From positions 62,001-126,000 of the forward strand of contig CANNAN010000009.1 of assembly GCA_947502635.1 (NCBI GenBank): a stretch of 64,000 nt of DNA. Reading direction: 5' to 3'. Positions 53,048 through 62,101 of this stretch are shown one piece after another (within the stretch, counting starts at the first letter, position 1; each line of letters begins with the position of its first letter). Source of the stretch: an uncultured Flavobacteriaceae bacterium. GTDB taxonomy: Bacteria > Bacteroidota > Bacteroidia > Flavobacteriales > Flavobacteriaceae. The translations under genes and the position numbers were made by a program. The notes beneath the pieces were generated by a model. The model made no database searches, was not told the DNA's origin, and saw only the letters and a list, made by a program, of their open reading frames with translations.

Positions 53048-53063
53048 AGTCATTACTATGCCA
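53048..53063 (-). promoter_or_regulatory. candidate sigma-54 promoter of the adaptor operon
   Basis: On the minus strand TGGCATA-GTAA-TGACT: good -24 half, weak -12 half (TGAC). It ends 29 bp before the adaptor ATG. Exactly 51 bp separate it from the enhancer-like element at 53115, as at 23785/23852. Confidence 0.65.
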
Positions 53064-53114
53064 GTTTTTAAACACTTAACTATCAATACATTAAAAAATT
53101 AAAAAAAATTTAAA

Positions 53115-53161
53115 GTGTTCGAAAATGATACACTCACGTTCGATAACAACACACTTTTTAT
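53115..53161 (-). promoter_or_regulatory. bipartite enhancer-like element, copy B
   Basis: Two 17-bp sites 21 bp apart: TGTTCGAAAATGATACA (53116-53132) and CGTTCGATAACAACACA (53137-53153). 37 of 47 positions match copy A at 23852-23898. It lies between the divergent adaptor operon and the NtrC-type regulator gene, so that protein is the obvious candidate binder and may also control itself. Confidence 0.7.
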
Positions 53162-53167
53162 CAATTC

Positions 53168-53175
53168 TATTTTTG
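53168..53175 (+). promoter_or_regulatory. -7-like element of the regulator gene
   Basis: TATTTTTG matches TAnnTTTG, 48 bp before the regulator ATG. No TTG -33 at the right distance. It sits just downstream of the enhancer-like element, compatible with autoregulation. Confidence 0.35.
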
Positions 53176-53223
53176 TCGTTTAATAATTTTTAATGAGACT
53201 ATTATTATTGTAATATTGTAATA

Positions 53224-54570
53224 ATGTTATTAAAAAATGCAAATATATTAGTTGTAGATGATGATGTCGATGTACTGACTGCCATGAGGTTACTACTAAA
53301 ATCTAAAACAAATCATGTTGTTACAGAAAAAAATCCCAACAACATTGTTTCCTTAATTCAGCAAAATAAATTTGATATTATTATTCTAGATATGAATTTT
53401 AATGGTCTTATAAATACTGGCAATGAGGGTATTTTTTGGCTTAATAAAATTAAAAGCATCAATGAAGAGGCTTCTGTTATTTTAATAACGGCCTATGGAG
53501 ATTTAGATTTGGCTATTAAATCATTAAAACAAGGCGCTTCAGATTTTTTAGTAAAACCTTGGGAAAACAATAAACTTATTGAAGCTATTGGTGAAATTTT
53601 AGATAAAAAAAAGTCTAAAACATCTAAAAAGCAAAACACTTTAATTACCAGAACAGAAATACTTGGAGAAAGTCATGTCATGAAAGATGTATTCTTCAAA
53701 ATTAAAAAAATAGCACCTACAGATGCCAATATTTTAATTTTGGGTGAAAACGGAACAGGTAAAGACCTCATTGCAAAAGCTATACATGATAATTCATTGC
53801 GAAAGGACAAACCTTTTGTTAAAGTTGATGTTGGCGCTTTAACATCTACACTATTTGAAAGTGAATTATTTGGTTATAAAAAAGGTGCTTTTACCGATGC
53901 AAAGACAGATAGACAAGGGCGATTTGAAGCTGCTGAAGGAGGCACGCTATTTCTAGATGAAATAGGTAATATTAACTTACAACAACAAGCACGATTACTT
54001 ACTGTTATTCAAAACAGACAGGTAACGCCTCTGGGTTCTAATAAAGCCATTCCTATCAACATCCGGCTTATTTGTGCAACCAATCTTGATATTGAATTAC
54101 TAGCAGATGAGGCTAATTTTAGAAAAGATCTTATTTACAGAATCAATACCGTTGAAATTATCATGCCTCCGCTGAGAGATCGCGAGAAAGATATTGTTTT
54201 ACTAGCAAAGTATTTTGTTGAATTGTATGCTGAAAAATATTTAAAGTCTAGTTTTCAACTGGATGATAGTTTTATTGAAAAACTAAAAAGTTATTACTTC
54301 CCAGGGAATGTTCGTGAGCTTCAATATGCCATAGAACGTGCTGTAATTATGGCAGAAAACACTGTTTTATATGATAAGGATCTTGTTTTTTCTCCTATAG
54401 AAAAACAAGTCAACAAAATCGACCAAAATGATTTAAAACTAGAAACTATTGAGAAAAATGCCATTCTAAAAGTACTTGAAAAGCATGGTGGTAATGTATC
54501 GAGATCTGCTAAAGAATTAGGAATAACAAGAACCGCCTTATACAGAAGGTTAAATAAATATGGCTTATAA
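53224..54570 (+). CDS. NtrC-type sigma-54 activating response regulator
   Basis: 448 residues. Receiver domain 1-125 with acidic pocket VVDDDVDV and phosphoacceptor Asp56 (IIILDMNF). AAA+ domain about 140-375: Walker A GENGTGKD (174-181), Walker [12 protein letters not shown], the sensor [10 protein letters not shown], and the sigma-54 contact loop reading GAFTDA instead of the canonical GAFTGA. A Fis-type helix-turn-helix follows at the C-terminus ([19 protein letters not shown]). Phosphorylated by the kinase whose gene overlaps its end by 11 bp, it would bind enhancers and activate RpoN polymerase. The divergent operon start carries a matching sigma-54 site and enhancer-like element. Confidence 0.95.
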   Translation: MLLKNANILVVDDDVDVLTAMRLLLKSKTNHVVTEKNPNNIVSLIQQNKFDIIILDMNFNGLINTGNEGIFWLNKIKSINEEASVILITAYGDLDLAIKSLKQGASDFLVKPWENNKLIEAIGEILDKKKSKTSKKQNTLITRTEILGESHVMKDVFFKIKKIAPTDANILILGENGTGKDLIAKAIHDNSLRKDKPFVKVDVGALTSTLFESELFGYKKGAFTDAKTDRQGRFEAAEGGTLFLDEIGNINLQQQARLLTVIQNRQVTPLGSNKAIPINIRLICATNLDIELLADEANFRKDLIYRINTVEIIMPPLRDREKDIVLLAKYFVELYAEKYLKSSFQLDDSFIEKLKSYYFPGNVRELQYAIERAVIMAENTVLYDKDLVFSPIEKQVNKIDQNDLKLETIEKNAILKVLEKHGGNVSRSAKELGITRTALYRRLNKYGL

Positions 54571-55927
54571 AAAATATAAATTGGCTCTAATAATTAGAGT
54601 CCTTATTTTATTTTTTTCGCTTACTGGATTAGCGATATTTATTGGTATGCTTGATTTTAAATCGAATATATCTTATAAAATTATCATAATCATTCCTTTT
54701 ATTCTTCTAGCAATTTTTAGCTTTATTAATCTTTTTAAATTTATCTCTAGTCGATTTCGAGAAATGGATGATTTTTTCGAATCGGTAAAGTATCGCGATT
54801 TTTCTCGTTGGTACAATGAAAAGTCGGGGGCAGAAGATGTTAAAGAATTACATAAAGGCTTTAATGAAGTAAACAGGACAGTACTGGAAATAAATAAAGA
54901 AAAAGAAACCCAACACCTGTACTTAAAAAAAATTTTAGAACTCATTCAAACAGGAATTGTGGCTTACAATGTAAAGTCTAGTAACATTTTATGGGTTAAT
55001 GATGCTTTTAAAAAACAGCTAAATATTCCATCTTTAAAAAACATTCGGTTTATTGAAAATAGGAAGCCTAAACTTTACGAAACCATTTTTCTGAAAAACC
55101 ATACGACTAATGATACGATTAACATTGAAATTAATAATGAAAAAACACAGTTCTTAATTGCAAGTTCAATTTTTGAAATAGAGGATGAAACCTTCAAACT
55201 AATTATTCTACAAAATATTGAAGATACGCTGAACAAAAATGAATCTGAAGCCTGGAAAAAATTATTGAGTGTTATGACTCATGAAATCATGAACTCTATT
55301 GCCCCTATTTCTTCATTAGCAGAAACGCTACAATCTAAAGTAGAGTTATCTATTCAAGATTCGAATGAACACCCTCTTGATATGAACGATTTAGATATTG
55401 GTATTGAGAGTATAAAAAAGAGAAGTGAAGGCCTTTTAAAATTTGCAAAGACGTATCGCAGTTTGAATAAAATCACCAAACTTAATTTAAGCACTATTCA
55501 AGTAAAAGCCTTGTTTAGTAATATAAAAACCTTAATGCTACCTTCTCTTAATGGAAAAAACATCTCACTTATTTTTGAAAATGAAAATCCGTCTTTAGAA
55601 ATTGAAATTGACACATACCTCATCGAACAGGTGCTTATTAATTTAATCCTTAATGCTGTTGAAGCTTGTAAGGATATTGAAAATCCTAAAATAATTTTAA
55701 AAGCTCAAAAGACAATTGAAGGACAACCTGTATTGAAAATAATAGACAACGGAAAAGGAATTCCTGATGAAATTATTGAAAATATTTTTGTGCCTTTTTT
55801 TACAACTAAAAAAACAGGGAGTGGTATTGGCTTAAGCTTATGTAAACAAATTATGATGCTTCACAAAGGCAAAATATTAATTAAAAGTATTGAAGATAAA
55901 GGCACCTCTGTGAGTCTCGTTTTTTAA
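54560..55927 (+). CDS. membrane sensor histidine kinase
   Basis: 455 residues. Two closely spaced N-terminal membrane helices (about 8-30 and 38-58) leave almost no periplasmic loop, so signal may come from within the membrane. A HAMP-like and PAS-like region follow (about 60-215). H-box: [23 protein letters not shown] with His241. ATP-binding domain: N-box [13 protein letters not shown]1 DNGKGIP, F-box PFFTTKK, G2 [10 protein letters not shown]. The gene overlaps the regulator gene by 11 bp, so the two are translationally coupled. A kinase without a large sensor loop, next to an export array, resembles intramembrane-sensing kinases that read transporter or envelope state; that is inference. 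Confidence 0.94.
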   Translation: MAYKKYKLALIIRVLILFFSLTGLAIFIGMLDFKSNISYKIIIIIPFILLAIFSFINLFKFISSRFREMDDFFESVKYRDFSRWYNEKSGAEDVKELHKGFNEVNRTVLEINKEKETQHLYLKKILELIQTGIVAYNVKSSNILWVNDAFKKQLNIPSLKNIRFIENRKPKLYETIFLKNHTTNDTINIEINNEKTQFLIASSIFEIEDETFKLIILQNIEDTLNKNESEAWKKLLSVMTHEIMNSIAPISSLAETLQSKVELSIQDSNEHPLDMNDLDIGIESIKKRSEGLLKFAKTYRSLNKITKLNLSTIQVKALFSNIKTLMLPSLNGKNISLIFENENPSLEIEIDTYLIEQVLINLILNAVEACKDIENPKIILKAQKTIEGQPVLKIIDNGKGIPDEIIENIFVPFFTTKKTGSGIGLSLCKQIMMLHKGKILIKSIEDKGTSVSLVF

Positions 55928-55997
55928 TTTTTTAAAAAATATCTCATCGAATGCCAACCTCTATACAATGACATTTAGTTAAAAAATAAATGTCCGT

Positions 55998-56058
55998 TTG
56001 AGCGCAGTCGAAGATCATATTGAACTTCAGATTTCAATAGCATTTCGACTGCGCTCAA
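55998..56058. repeat. dispersed palindromic element, good copy
   Basis: Perfect 15-bp arms TTGAGCGCAGTCGAA (55998-56012) and TTCGACTGCGCTCAA (56044-56058), followed by TGTGACA. Between the kinase and the convergent sulfatase gene; the rest of the gap 55928-56186 shows nothing else. Confidence 0.75.
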
Positions 56059-56186
56059 TGTGACAAAACAGAGCAATTTTCCTTAACTAAAGACATCGAA
56101 CTCACACTTGCCAGATGTGCAAGCAAACACTCCAAACAAACATTAAAGTACTTTTTAGACCCTTTTTATTTTCCTAAGAAATGAAT

Positions 56187-57758
56187 CTATTTTAATTCAA
56201 TCTTTTGAGTTTTCTCATTATAACCTTTACCTCTAATAGCTTCAAATTTTGTTATCATCTCCTGAAGTTTTTCTTTATTAGTTTTGGCCAAGTTATGATG
56301 TTGAGAAACATCTTCTTTTAAATTATACAACTGAAAATCTTTAGAATTTCCTATTTCAATTTGTACATCTTTTAAAACAGGTGGTCCTTCGTAAGGTGGT
56401 ATCATTACCCAATCTCCTTCCTTATAAGCGGTTCTTGAAGTCGCTTCAATAATTAAACTTTCTCGTCCTTTTTGAGATTTTCCTAAGAAAACATCTAATA
56501 ATTCTTGACTATCGTCTACCCTTATATCACTTTCTACTAACTTAGAAATAGATGATAATAAATCTAACTGACACACTAAAGCATCTGAAACAGCTGGTTG
56601 AATCGTTCCTTTCCAGTAAGTAAAAAACGGCATACGGGTTCCTGCTTCAAATAGGCTATATTTTCCACCTCTTAATTTTCCTGCGGGTGTATGTTTTCCA
56701 ATTTTAGTATCAGCATCATCAAAGTAGCCATCATTTAGAACAGGGCCATTATCACTTGTAAATACGATAAGGGTATTCTCTAATAAACCTTCTGTTTCGA
56801 GTGTTTTAATAAATTCACCAATACACCAGTCTGCTTCAACAATAACATCGCCTCTTGCCCCTAAGCCAGATGTTCCAACAAATCTAGGGTGTGGCGTTCT
56901 TGGTACGTGTGGTTGTTGCATAGCATAGTATAGAAAAAATGGTTCATCTTTATGTTTTTTAACATAATCCTGGGCCCCTTTTAAGAAGTGGTCTGCCATA
57001 TCCTCGTCTTTCCATTTTGCTTTTTCTCCACCTTTCATATAGCCAATGCGCGGTATACCATTTACTATCGTGTTATTGTGGCCATGATGCCATTTCATTT
57101 TAGTCAACTCAGGATTACCTTTTCCTGTTGGCTGTCCTTCAAAATTTTCTTTATAGCTAATTTCAATAGGGTCATTTGGATCTAGGCCAACAACATCGCC
57201 ATTTTCAATATAAACAGTAGGCACTCTGTCTTGAGTTGCAGCCATGATATATGAATAATCAAATCCAACTTCGTTTGGCCCTGGACTAACATGCTCATTC
57301 CAGTTTACATCTCCAGTTCCTAATCCAAGATGCCATTTTCCAACAATTCCTGTATGATATCCCTTTGTCTTTAGCATTTTAGGAATAGTCATCTGATCTG
57401 TAGAAATAATTAAAGGTGCTGTTCCTGGCAAAATTTTAGCATTTTTTTCTCTCCAAGGATATACGCCTGTTAGCAAAGCATATCTACTAGGCGTACATGT
57501 AGCAGAAGAAGCAAAACCGTTAGTAAAACGAACACCACTATTTGCAAGTTTATCTAAATTAGGCGTTTTAATTTCTGTAGCGCCATTAAAACCGACATCT
57601 CCATAGCCCAAATCGTCTACATATATAACGACAATATTGGGTGGTGTTTTTTCAATGTTTTCGACCTTCTTGGCTTCAGGTTTTGCTTGTTTTTCTTTAC
57701 AGTTAATACTAATAAGCAGTACTAATGCCAGTAAAACAAAATGCTTTATTCTTTTCAT
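56187..57758 (-). CDS. lipoprotein sulfatase (arylsulfatase family S1)
   Basis: 523 residues. Lipoprotein signal LVLLISINC with lipid-acceptor Cys20. The alkaline-phosphatase-fold metal site begins IVVIYVDDLGYGDVGF (Asp48, Asp49). The formylglycine motif is CTPSRYALLTG at Cys88-Gly98 with C-x-P-S-R intact, so it needs an anaerobic- or FGE-type maturase from elsewhere. GKWHLGLG and FFLYYAMQQPHVPRTPHPRF follow, and FTSDNGPV completes the metal site. It removes sulfate esters from substrates, most likely algal glycans outside the cytoplasm. 212 bp separate it from the lyase-like gene upstream; a hairpin terminator lies in between, so they are separate units. Confidence 0.94.
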   Translation of the reverse strand: MKRIKHFVLLALVLLISINCKEKQAKPEAKKVENIEKTPPNIVVIYVDDLGYGDVGFNGATEIKTPNLDKLANSGVRFTNGFASSATCTPSRYALLTGVYPWREKNAKILPGTAPLIISTDQMTIPKMLKTKGYHTGIVGKWHLGLGTGDVNWNEHVSPGPNEVGFDYSYIMAATQDRVPTVYIENGDVVGLDPNDPIEISYKENFEGQPTGKGNPELTKMKWHHGHNNTIVNGIPRIGYMKGGEKAKWKDEDMADHFLKGAQDYVKKHKDEPFFLYYAMQQPHVPRTPHPRFVGTSGLGARGDVIVEADWCIGEFIKTLETEGLLENTLIVFTSDNGPVLNDGYFDDADTKIGKHTPAGKLRGGKYSLFEAGTRMPFFTYWKGTIQPAVSDALVCQLDLLSSISKLVESDIRVDDSQELLDVFLGKSQKGRESLIIEATSRTAYKEGDWVMIPPYEGPPVLKDVQIEIGNSKDFQLYNLKEDVSQHHNLAKTNKEKLQEMITKFEAIRGKGYNEKTQKIELK

Positions 57759-57931
57759 GTTTTAATTGTTTAATCTTTAATAAGCCTAACAGCTTTGTTT
57801 TTATTGTGCCTAAAGTTAGGGGTTTTCATATTAAGACTCAAAAGACTATAGAAATGACTCTATTCTAATTCTCAAAAAAACTGAACCATGCAGCTAAAAC
57901 ACTTTCTAGCGCTCCTTTTGAATACTATTAT

Positions 57932-57964
57932 TTAAAAAGAAGGTCGACTCAATGAGTCGACCTT
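57932..57964 (-). terminator. rho-independent terminator of the lyase-like gene
   Basis: Perfect 11-bp stem AAGGTCGACTC / GAGTCGACCTT around AAT (57940-57964). On the minus strand it is followed by a T-run (complement of the A-rich 57932-57939). Confidence 0.88.
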
Positions 57965-57970
57965 TATAAA

Positions 57971-59608
57971 TTATTTTTTAATTAACTTAAAAGTTTTAGC
58001 TTCTTTTTGTTGCCCTGTTAGTTTAAGCAAATAAAGACCAGGGGCTAAATTTAAATTTTTAAACGATAACAAATAATCTTTTTTCATCGTATTTAAAGTC
58101 GAAGAAAAAAGAAGTTTTCTGCCCGTTATGTTATATAAGTCTGCGGAATTATAACCATGCTCGGCTTCTAATAATAGAGTTATATTAGAAGTAAAGGGGT
58201 TAGGGTAAACAGAAGCATCATTTGTTTTTAATTTCTCCTGTAATATTTTATCTACTGATGCCTTCAATGATCTAGAAACTCCTATAGAGGTAAACTTCCA
58301 TTGTTGATTTTGATTCGATGTATTAGATCTCCATAATTTAGTGCTTTGATTATTTGATCCACCATTGCCTCCATCAATTGAATAGTTGGAAGCATTTCGT
58401 TTTTGTAATCTGAAATGCCCAGATCCTGCGCTGATTTTTTTCCAGTGTTGATTTTGATTGCTGCTGCTACATGTCCATAATTTAAGGTTTTGTCCATTTG
58501 AACCACCACTGCCTCCATCTAAACAAAAGTTAGTATTTCTTTTTTTATAAGAATAATATCCGTTTCCTCGGCTTATTTCCTCCCAATGTTGATTTTGGTT
58601 GTTGGTATTAGAACTCCATAATTTTATGTTTTGATTGTTTGCACCTCCAGAACCTCCATCGAGTGCATACCCTGAAGCATTTCTTTTTTTCATATGTACA
58701 AAAGCTCCATTGCTATTACCATTAGGGACATATATCTTAAAATCATCTATTCGCACATACGCATCGCCATCGGCTACATCTGAACCACCATTGTAATAAT
58801 TAAACCAATAGGCATACACTTTTAGTTTATCTACTCTACGAAAATTAATATTGGTAAAATTACATACTTGCACACCATTTACCCAAGCTCTGAGTATCCC
58901 ATTATTTTGACCTACATCATTCATTTTAACATATTGTTTAACGTGGTACCATTTATTGAAATCCATATCACTGGCATCTCTTTCTTTCCAAGAACCCCAA
59001 TTTAATGCTGATGCAAAAGTTTTTTTACTTGCAAATGGCTGAGCTCCAGGATTACTTACTCTATAGGCCCTAGGGTTGTATTGCCTGTAGTTAGTACTGC
59101 CTGTTCTTACAGGAGCATCATAGTTTGTATAAGTATGATACAAATAGTACCTGTTTTGAACGTAGTTTTGATTATCGCAATTAATGGTGCCACGGGCAGA
59201 CCACCCTTCTACACCATAACCAGGCCTATTACCCCATCCAGCTTCATCATAAGTTCCAGAAAACCCTGGGGCCTTGCCACCATACCCTGCACTTTGGTTC
59301 CCCATAGAAACATCGTAGCGAACACGATATTCAGCATATACTTCTTCTGGTTCAAACCCCCATTGTTGCTTAAGTAAATAGCGCATCGAACCTCCATAAT
59401 GTTGGCCTTTGTTAATTTTAATTTCAACACAAGGACTGTTGTTATACCCACCTGATGTTAAGCGTTTAAAGTTTTGCTCTGCAGTAAAATCATAATTGTT
59501 TTTAAAATTTGGGGAACTAAAATCGTCTTCCCACATTTGTCCATAAGTAAAATTTGATATTAACGCTATTAAAAAGTAGCTAAGTAATAATAATTGTTTT
59601 GTTTTCAT
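57971..59608 (-). CDS. secreted PL14-like polysaccharide lyase with ricin-type repeats, T9SS cargo
   Basis: 545 residues. Signal peptide to about residue 23 (SNFTYGQ). Catalytic-type domain about 25-295 with PL14-like motifs: YAEYRVRYDV, GGKAPGFSG, GWSARG, WYHVKQYVKMN and RIDDFKIY. Three near-identical ~46-residue ricin-type (QxW) repeats follow (about 300-440), with DGGSGG, LW and NQNQHW/NQNQQW marks; these usually bind glycans. The C-terminal ~75 residues are a T9SS sorting domain (VYPNPFTSNITLLL to AKTFKLIKK). It probably cleaves a uronic-acid polysaccharide such as alginate at the cell surface. The neighbouring sulfatase fits algal glycan use. The exact substrate is not shown by sequence. 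Confidence 0.85.
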   Translation of the reverse strand: MKTKQLLLLSYFLIALISNFTYGQMWEDDFSSPNFKNNYDFTAEQNFKRLTSGGYNNSPCVEIKINKGQHYGGSMRYLLKQQWGFEPEEVYAEYRVRYDVSMGNQSAGYGGKAPGFSGTYDEAGWGNRPGYGVEGWSARGTINCDNQNYVQNRYYLYHTYTNYDAPVRTGSTNYRQYNPRAYRVSNPGAQPFASKKTFASALNWGSWKERDASDMDFNKWYHVKQYVKMNDVGQNNGILRAWVNGVQVCNFTNINFRRVDKLKVYAYWFNYYNGGSDVADGDAYVRIDDFKIYVPNGNSNGAFVHMKKRNASGYALDGGSGGANNQNIKLWSSNTNNQNQHWEEISRGNGYYSYKKRNTNFCLDGGSGGSNGQNLKLWTCSSSNQNQHWKKISAGSGHFRLQKRNASNYSIDGGNGGSNNQSTKLWRSNTSNQNQQWKFTSIGVSRSLKASVDKILQEKLKTNDASVYPNPFTSNITLLLEAEHGYNSADLYNITGRKLLFSSTLNTMKKDYLLSFKNLNLAPGLYLLKLTGQQKEAKTFKLIKK

Positions 59609-60435
59609 AATTTTTAGATTTGGGGTTTATATTACTCCATTGTAACATTGTCATAATATTAATACAATAAATGTAAGAAATAGGGCGTAAAATGATTTAA
59701 AAAGAGGGTCAATTAGTTCTCTTGACTTTGATTCTTCTGTATTAAATCATTTTATCAACATGAAGAACGAATACTTCTGCGGAAGTATTCACAGTAATGT
59801 TTTAAGGAAAAAACTATGAAAAAGACTTTACCTACCTTACTTTAAACAAGAAAATATTTTTCTCTACGATATTATCAAAGGAATGATTAGTGGAAATGTA
59901 GAACACAGATAAGTATCATTTTATAAATAAATATTACGAGTATAGTCGTAAATAAATTGGGATAGATATACATCTAAATACAAAAATCCTGATTAAATTA
60001 ATAATCAGGATTTCATCTGTACTCAAGGTGGAACTAGTTCAAACTTGAAATTATCGCGTTTTAAAGGGGTTTTCAGAGGTTGAAAATTCTACTGACACCG
60101 AATTAGCTCCTTTTTATGAAAATTTTAACATTTTCAGCATGATTTACCTCCATTTGTAATTATTTAAATGGAAATCACTGTATTTGATTTGTTTTAACTA
60201 TTCCTTACTCGCACTAATTACATTTGCCTGAAAGGTTTCCTTCCCTTTTTTGCCAATTTTGTTCCAGCTTAATAAACCATACTCGAATACATAGTATAGG
60301 TCATTTACGTTCCTTTTTTAGGCTAATACGGCAATTAAACACTCTTTTTGACGTAAATATTACGGCGTATATTTTGTGATACAGCAAATACATGTTATAT
60401 TCGCAGTATATAATACGTCATTTAAAACAATAACA
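59609..60435. other. ~830-bp gap with hairpins and possible gene debris
   Basis: No confident gene. Hairpins: GAATACTTC/GAAGTATTC at 59769-59790; AAATCCTGATTA/TAATCAGGATTT at 59984-60013 with a T-run on the minus strand. On the minus strand, 60313 down to 60198 reads a short protein-like stretch ending QANVISASKE, in an otherwise closed frame; it may be debris of a lost gene. Upstream of the Fic gene are CGTAA/TTACG at 60352-60364 and TGACGTA/TACGTCA at 60349-60420, possible operator sites. Confidence 0.45.
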
Positions 60436-61542
60436 ATGTATTTACACCATAGCAAAGACTGGCCAAACTTTAAATGGGATAACGATATACTACTTCCTTA
60501 CGTGAGCAAGGTGCGTGATCTACAAGGTAGGTTAATAGGTAGAATGGAAAGCATGGGGTTTGCGTTAAGAGAAGAAGCGGTGCTTGAGACATTAACCGAA
60601 GATATTGTTAAGTCAAGTGAAATTGAAGGAGAGTTATTGAACCCGAAAGAAGTAAGATCCTCAGTGGCTCGAAGGTTAGGGATGGAAATATCAGGATTGC
60701 CTAATGCAAGTCGTGAAGTAGAGGGCGTTGTAGAAATGATGTTGGATGCTACTCAGAAATATAAAGACCCTGTGACTAAAGATCGAATGTGTGGATGGCA
60801 TGCTGCTCTATTTCCAACAGGAAGAAGTGGGATGTATAAGATCACAGTAGGTGAATGGCGGGGGGATGAACAAGGTCCAATGCATATAGTATCAGGTCCA
60901 ATGGGGAGAGAAAAGGTCCATTACACCGCTCCTGAAGCTTCTCGGTTAGAAGAGGAAATGAATCGGTTTATAAAGTGGTTCAATACAGATAAAAGCATAG
61001 AGCCTGTGGTTAAATCGGCTATAGCCCATTTATGGTTTGTAAGTATCCACCCGTTCGATGATGGGAATGGAAGAATTGCCAGAGCTATTGCAGATACTCA
61101 ATTAGCCAGAGCAGACAGAACCAACCAAAGATTCTATAGTATGTCGGCTCAAATATTGAAATCCAAACAGGGATACTATGATGTATTGGAGTCTACGCAA
61201 AAGGGAAGTATGGATGTAAGCCAATGGCTCGTATGGTTTTTTGAACGCTTAACTGAAGCACTTGTAGTGACCGATGAAACATTATCAAAAATATTAATAA
61301 CGGCCAAGTTCTGGGAATTGCATAAAACCACCCAATTCAATGAGAGACAAGTCGAAATGATCAATAAACTTCAAGGGGATTTTGTTGGTAAGTTGCATTC
61401 GTCTAAATGGGCAAAGATGACAAAAGTACACAGGGACACCGCTCGTAGAGATATTCAAGATTTAATCGAAAAAGGAGTCTTATTGGATTCTGGTGAAGGA
61501 GGAAGAAGTACAAACTACATATTAAATCTTCCAAATCTTTAG
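60436..61542 (+). CDS. Fic family AMPylase-type protein with DUF4172 N-terminal domain
   Basis: 368 residues from the ATG at 60436; a GTG 20 codons upstream gives an N-terminus unlike the family. N-terminal DUF4172-type domain (WPNFKWDNDILLPYVSKVRDLQGRLIGRMES). It holds the inhibitory-helix motif [ST]xxxE[GN] as SSEIEG near residue 55. The Fic core motif is HPFDDGNGRIAR with the catalytic His. A C-terminal winged-helix-like part (KVHRDTARRDIQDLIEKGVLLDSG) follows. Such enzymes transfer AMP to target proteins and are held off by the N-terminal helix. The gene looks richer in G+C than its flanks and lies beside recombinase debris, which suggests acquisition. Confidence 0.92.
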   Translation: MYLHHSKDWPNFKWDNDILLPYVSKVRDLQGRLIGRMESMGFALREEAVLETLTEDIVKSSEIEGELLNPKEVRSSVARRLGMEISGLPNASREVEGVVEMMLDATQKYKDPVTKDRMCGWHAALFPTGRSGMYKITVGEWRGDEQGPMHIVSGPMGREKVHYTAPEASRLEEEMNRFIKWFNTDKSIEPVVKSAIAHLWFVSIHPFDDGNGRIARAIADTQLARADRTNQRFYSMSAQILKSKQGYYDVLESTQKGSMDVSQWLVWFFERLTEALVVTDETLSKILITAKFWELHKTTQFNERQVEMINKLQGDFVGKLHSSKWAKMTKVHRDTARRDIQDLIEKGVLLDSGEGGRSTNYILNLPNL

Positions 61543-61671
61543 CTATCTTTTTGTTGCCAACAACAGGTCATGAGTCATGAGTCTTGATCTGCGAAATCTG
61601 TGACTTCGCAGAGCAAGGGAAGTTTGGTTCGAATCAATTTACAAAACGTCATAATAAAAAACTTATATTGG

Positions 61672-61921
61672 TTATAAAAAACAAGAAAAAAGGATTCTTT
61701 TAAAAGAAGTAGTTACAATTGCTGGTATAGTTAAAATTTAACCACAGATATAGCCAGAAAAATATTTGAAAGCACTGTATTATTATACAACGATGTACCT
61801 ATAAAGATTGTTAGTGAACTATTGAGGGCATTCTAGTATGAAAATTACACAAGGCAGTTATGGCAAGGTTTTGCGGAAGAGAATAAGTTTAGGAAAGACT
61901 AAAAGGGAGATGCATCACTAA
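61672..61921 (+). pseudogene. tyrosine recombinase (integrase) C-terminal remnant, frameshifted
   Basis: Three frames together spell the end of a Bacteroidota tyrosine recombinase: ILLKEVVTIAGIVK (to about 61735), then NLTT-like TTDIARKIFESTVLLYNDVP and IKIVSELLRAF with a TAG at 61834-61836, then MKITQGSYGKVLRKRIS from 61838. The HxxR box is altered (expected His replaced by Asp), and the final Tyr survives in GSYGKV. At least two frameshifts make it non-functional. The rest of the 559-bp gap (61543-62101) holds only a CTGCGAA/TTCGCAG hairpin (61589-61611) and a TCATGAG direct repeat near 61568. Confidence 0.8.
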
Positions 61922-62101
61922 ATCAAAAGATTTAAGAAAGTATCATATAAAATATGGATTATTATTTTAATTAATAACTGTGATGATATGATGAGAAAAA
62001 TATTATTTTTTTAACACTGAATATGGTATTTTTGTTCAAGTTATTCACAATTTAATTTTTTGCAATTGAGTGTAGCTTTCATTACTTTAAATTTTACTCT
62101 T

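Noticed and set aside
58282-58518. Minus-strand ORF inside the lyase-like gene
   Set aside because: It is an alternate frame of the near-identical ricin-type repeats and is open only because the repeats lack stops in that frame.
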